64,000 nucleotides of DNA. Origin: Chara braunii (Eukaryota; Streptophyta; Charophyceae; Charales; Characeae). The stretch lies in the NCBI GenBank assembly GCA_003427395.1, contig BFEA01000053.1:1489268-1553267 (forward strand), written 5' to 3'. Position numbers and translations under genes: made by a program. Every line of letters starts with the position of its first letter. Positions within the stretch are counted from its first letter, which is position 1. The notes under the pieces are model-generated. The model made no database searches. It was not told the DNA's origin and saw only the letters and a program-made list of their open reading frames with translations. This document shows, in pieces, positions 62,608-64,000 of this stretch.

Positions 62608-62608
<1 letters not shown>

Positions 62609-62609
62609 T

Positions 62610-63283
62610 GAGGAGATTAGCGCGAGTCGTAGGGTGCAGTGTGGCGGTGCAGACTAGTCGGGTGGAAATTCCCCTGAGTGCTTCCAACAGCGACAGGGGC
62701 ACAGTGAAAAGATCGATGGTACTGGCTGGTAGGGGCATAACGGAAACATTCCCAACGGCTATCTGGTAGGGGTATGACACAAATTTGTTGTGGGTACCGG
62801 TAGGGCCACTAAGAAAACATCTGAGGCCCTAACGATGCCAGAGAAACATTTCAGTGCTGGTCGAAGTGGCGCGGCAGGGTATTTCGCATGTCGAAGGGGC
62901 GCGACGCTAATAAATGGAAAATACACGAGCGGTAGACAAATTTTCCCAAAAAAAAAAAAAAAAAAAAAAAAAAGGAACGGTAGCCGCCTGGCCCAGATTA
63001 AACCTGCGTTGGACCCATTGAATCACACGGTCGGGCGACGCACCCGGCTGATCCACCGGGCAGACCACCACGATTTGAAATAGCGGTGGGTTTTTCCGCA
63101 TTTGGGCCACATAGCGCAGAAGGGGAGCTCCTCTGCGTAAGGGCAAAAAATAAAAACGGCGCACCTTTTTTTTTTCCCGCCGTCACAGGTGCCGAAAGGT
63201 TTAAACCACCAGTACCTACTGGTTGTCAAGGCCCGACCCTAAAGCTACCGGTAGGCCTAACCTATAGCGACTGTGACAAGCCT
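62610..63283. other. unassigned sequence with poly(A)
   Basis: An A-run of about 27 lies at 62947-62973. 'gatcgatggtactggctggtagg' and 'ctatctggtaggggtatgac' suggest weak internal repetition ('ctggtaggggcata'). No gene supported. Confidence 0.35.
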
Positions 63284-63491
63284 ACCACTGCGCAGTGAAT
63301 GGAGTCACTCTCTGCGCAGCAAAAGCATCGTTTTTGTCTCACTGACAAAGAGGATTGGAATGAGTGTCTGAATCTGGACGTGTTTGCGGCGAGGTGCAGA
63401 AAACTGTGATTGATCTGCTTTTCTGCATCTGTGCGTGGATCACGTCCAGATTCAGACACTTATTCCAATTGTTCTTGCCAGTGGGATCTGG

Positions 63492-63539
<48 letters not shown>

Positions 63540-63658
63540 AGGACATCAAAATTTTTTTACAATAAATGTTAACAAAATCAAAAGAAAAAAGAAAAAAGAA
63601 AAAAAAAACTTTCAAAAAAAAAAAGAAAAGAAGGAAGAAGAAAAGGGACTGCATCGCG

Positions 63659-63701
<43 letters not shown>

Positions 63702-63909
63702 CCAGATCCCACTTGCAAGAACGATTGGAATAAGTGTCTGAATCTGGACGTGATCCACGCACAGATGCAGAAAAGCAGATCAATCACAGTTTTCTGCACC
63801 TCGCCGCAAACACGTCCAGATTCAGACACTCATTCCAATCCTCTTTGTCAGTGAGACAAAAACGACGCTTTTGCTGCGCAAAGAGTGACTCCATTCACTG
63901 CGCAGTGGT
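63284..63909. repeat. 626-bp foldback element with (TC)n/(GA)n arms
   Basis: The left arm, 63284-63539, begins 'accactgcgcagtgaatgg' and ends in a (TC)n run. The right arm, about 63661-63909, is its reverse complement, beginning in a (GA)n run and ending 'ccattcactgcgcagtggt'. About 120 bp of A-rich loop separates them. Each arm contains a smaller inverted pair: 'agtgtctgaatctggacgtg' (63364) and 'cacgtccagattcagacact' (63448). The arms differ at only a few bases. Confidence 0.93.
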
Positions 63910-63929
63910 GCAGCATACGCGTCGTTTTC

Positions 63930-63931
<2 letters not shown>

Positions 63932-64000
<69 letters not shown>
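63932..64000. repeat. (TC)n microsatellite running off the window
   Basis: A pure dinucleotide run to the last base; its true length is unknown. Confidence 0.95.

Noticed and set aside
62253-62780. Cys/Val- and Thr/His-repeat proteins
   Set aside because: They are translations of (GT)n and (CA)n runs.
62947-63240. Possible tRNA-like or SINE head near the poly(A)
   Set aside because: I could not fold a cloverleaf or find convincing A and B boxes.
63481-63720. Possible CRISPR-like or satellite array
   Set aside because: It is a simple dinucleotide repeat on two arms of one inverted repeat, with no spacers.
1-64000. Bacterial or viral origin suggested by overlapping small ORFs
   Set aside because: LTRs, target duplications, plant-type tRNA-Asp primer sites, microsatellites and nested insertions show a eukaryotic nuclear genome; the ORFs belong to retrotransposons.

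Overview
This is eukaryotic, repeat-dominated DNA from a large plant-type genome. I see no convincing intact host gene, no rRNA, tRNA or CRISPR array. Two assembly gaps (11093-11538 and 51830-51971), scattered single N bases, long microsatellites and nested Ty3/gypsy retrotransposons with tRNA-Asp-type primer binding sites all fit a streptophyte. A decayed Myb/SANT-like (trihelix-type) gene near 5 kb recalls families I associate with charophyte algae such as Chara; that species guess is from memory and is only an inference.

Layout. (1) 1-9.49 kb: non-coding and mid-repetitive DNA with several degenerate tandem repeats, the Myb/SANT-like pseudogene (4.75-5.49 kb, minus) and poly(A) tracts. (2) 9.5-15.45 kb: element W, a plus-strand fragment holding a row of small ORFs (A end, B, D, E, H, F, G1, G2, start of I), itself broken by a GC-rich insertion and the first gap. 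(3) 15.45-33.75 kb and 59.76-at least 60.29 kb: element Y, a minus-strand Ty3/gypsy element with its own accessory ORFs, gag, protease, RT, RNase H and integrase. It landed inside ORF I of W. (4) 33752-59753: element X, a 26-kb plus-strand Ty3/gypsy element with about 4.4-kb LTRs, inserted in the 5' LTR of Y. Its limits are fixed by a 4-bp target duplication and by the unoccupied paralogous site at 16391-16394. (5) 38039-41463: Z, a solo LTR of the X family on the minus strand, inserted in the 5' LTR of X with a perfect ACGT duplication. So the order of insertion is W, then Y, then X, then Z. (6) 60.3-64 kb: unassigned sequence with tandem repeats, paired complementary microsatellites and a 626-bp foldback structure.

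The most unusual content is a conserved row of eight to nine small, intron-less ORFs between the primer binding site and gag of X, found again in the same order in W and, in diverged and multiplied form, in Y. Several neighbours overlap or nearly abut (ATGA in both X and W). The proteins match no family I recognise, but many seem to share a strand-helix-strand module. One member of the set (family G) also lies inside the LTR of Y. I consider this accessory ORF array the best candidate for an undescribed system. All copies here are damaged, largely by in-frame stops, several of them explicable as C-to-T or G-to-A transitions.
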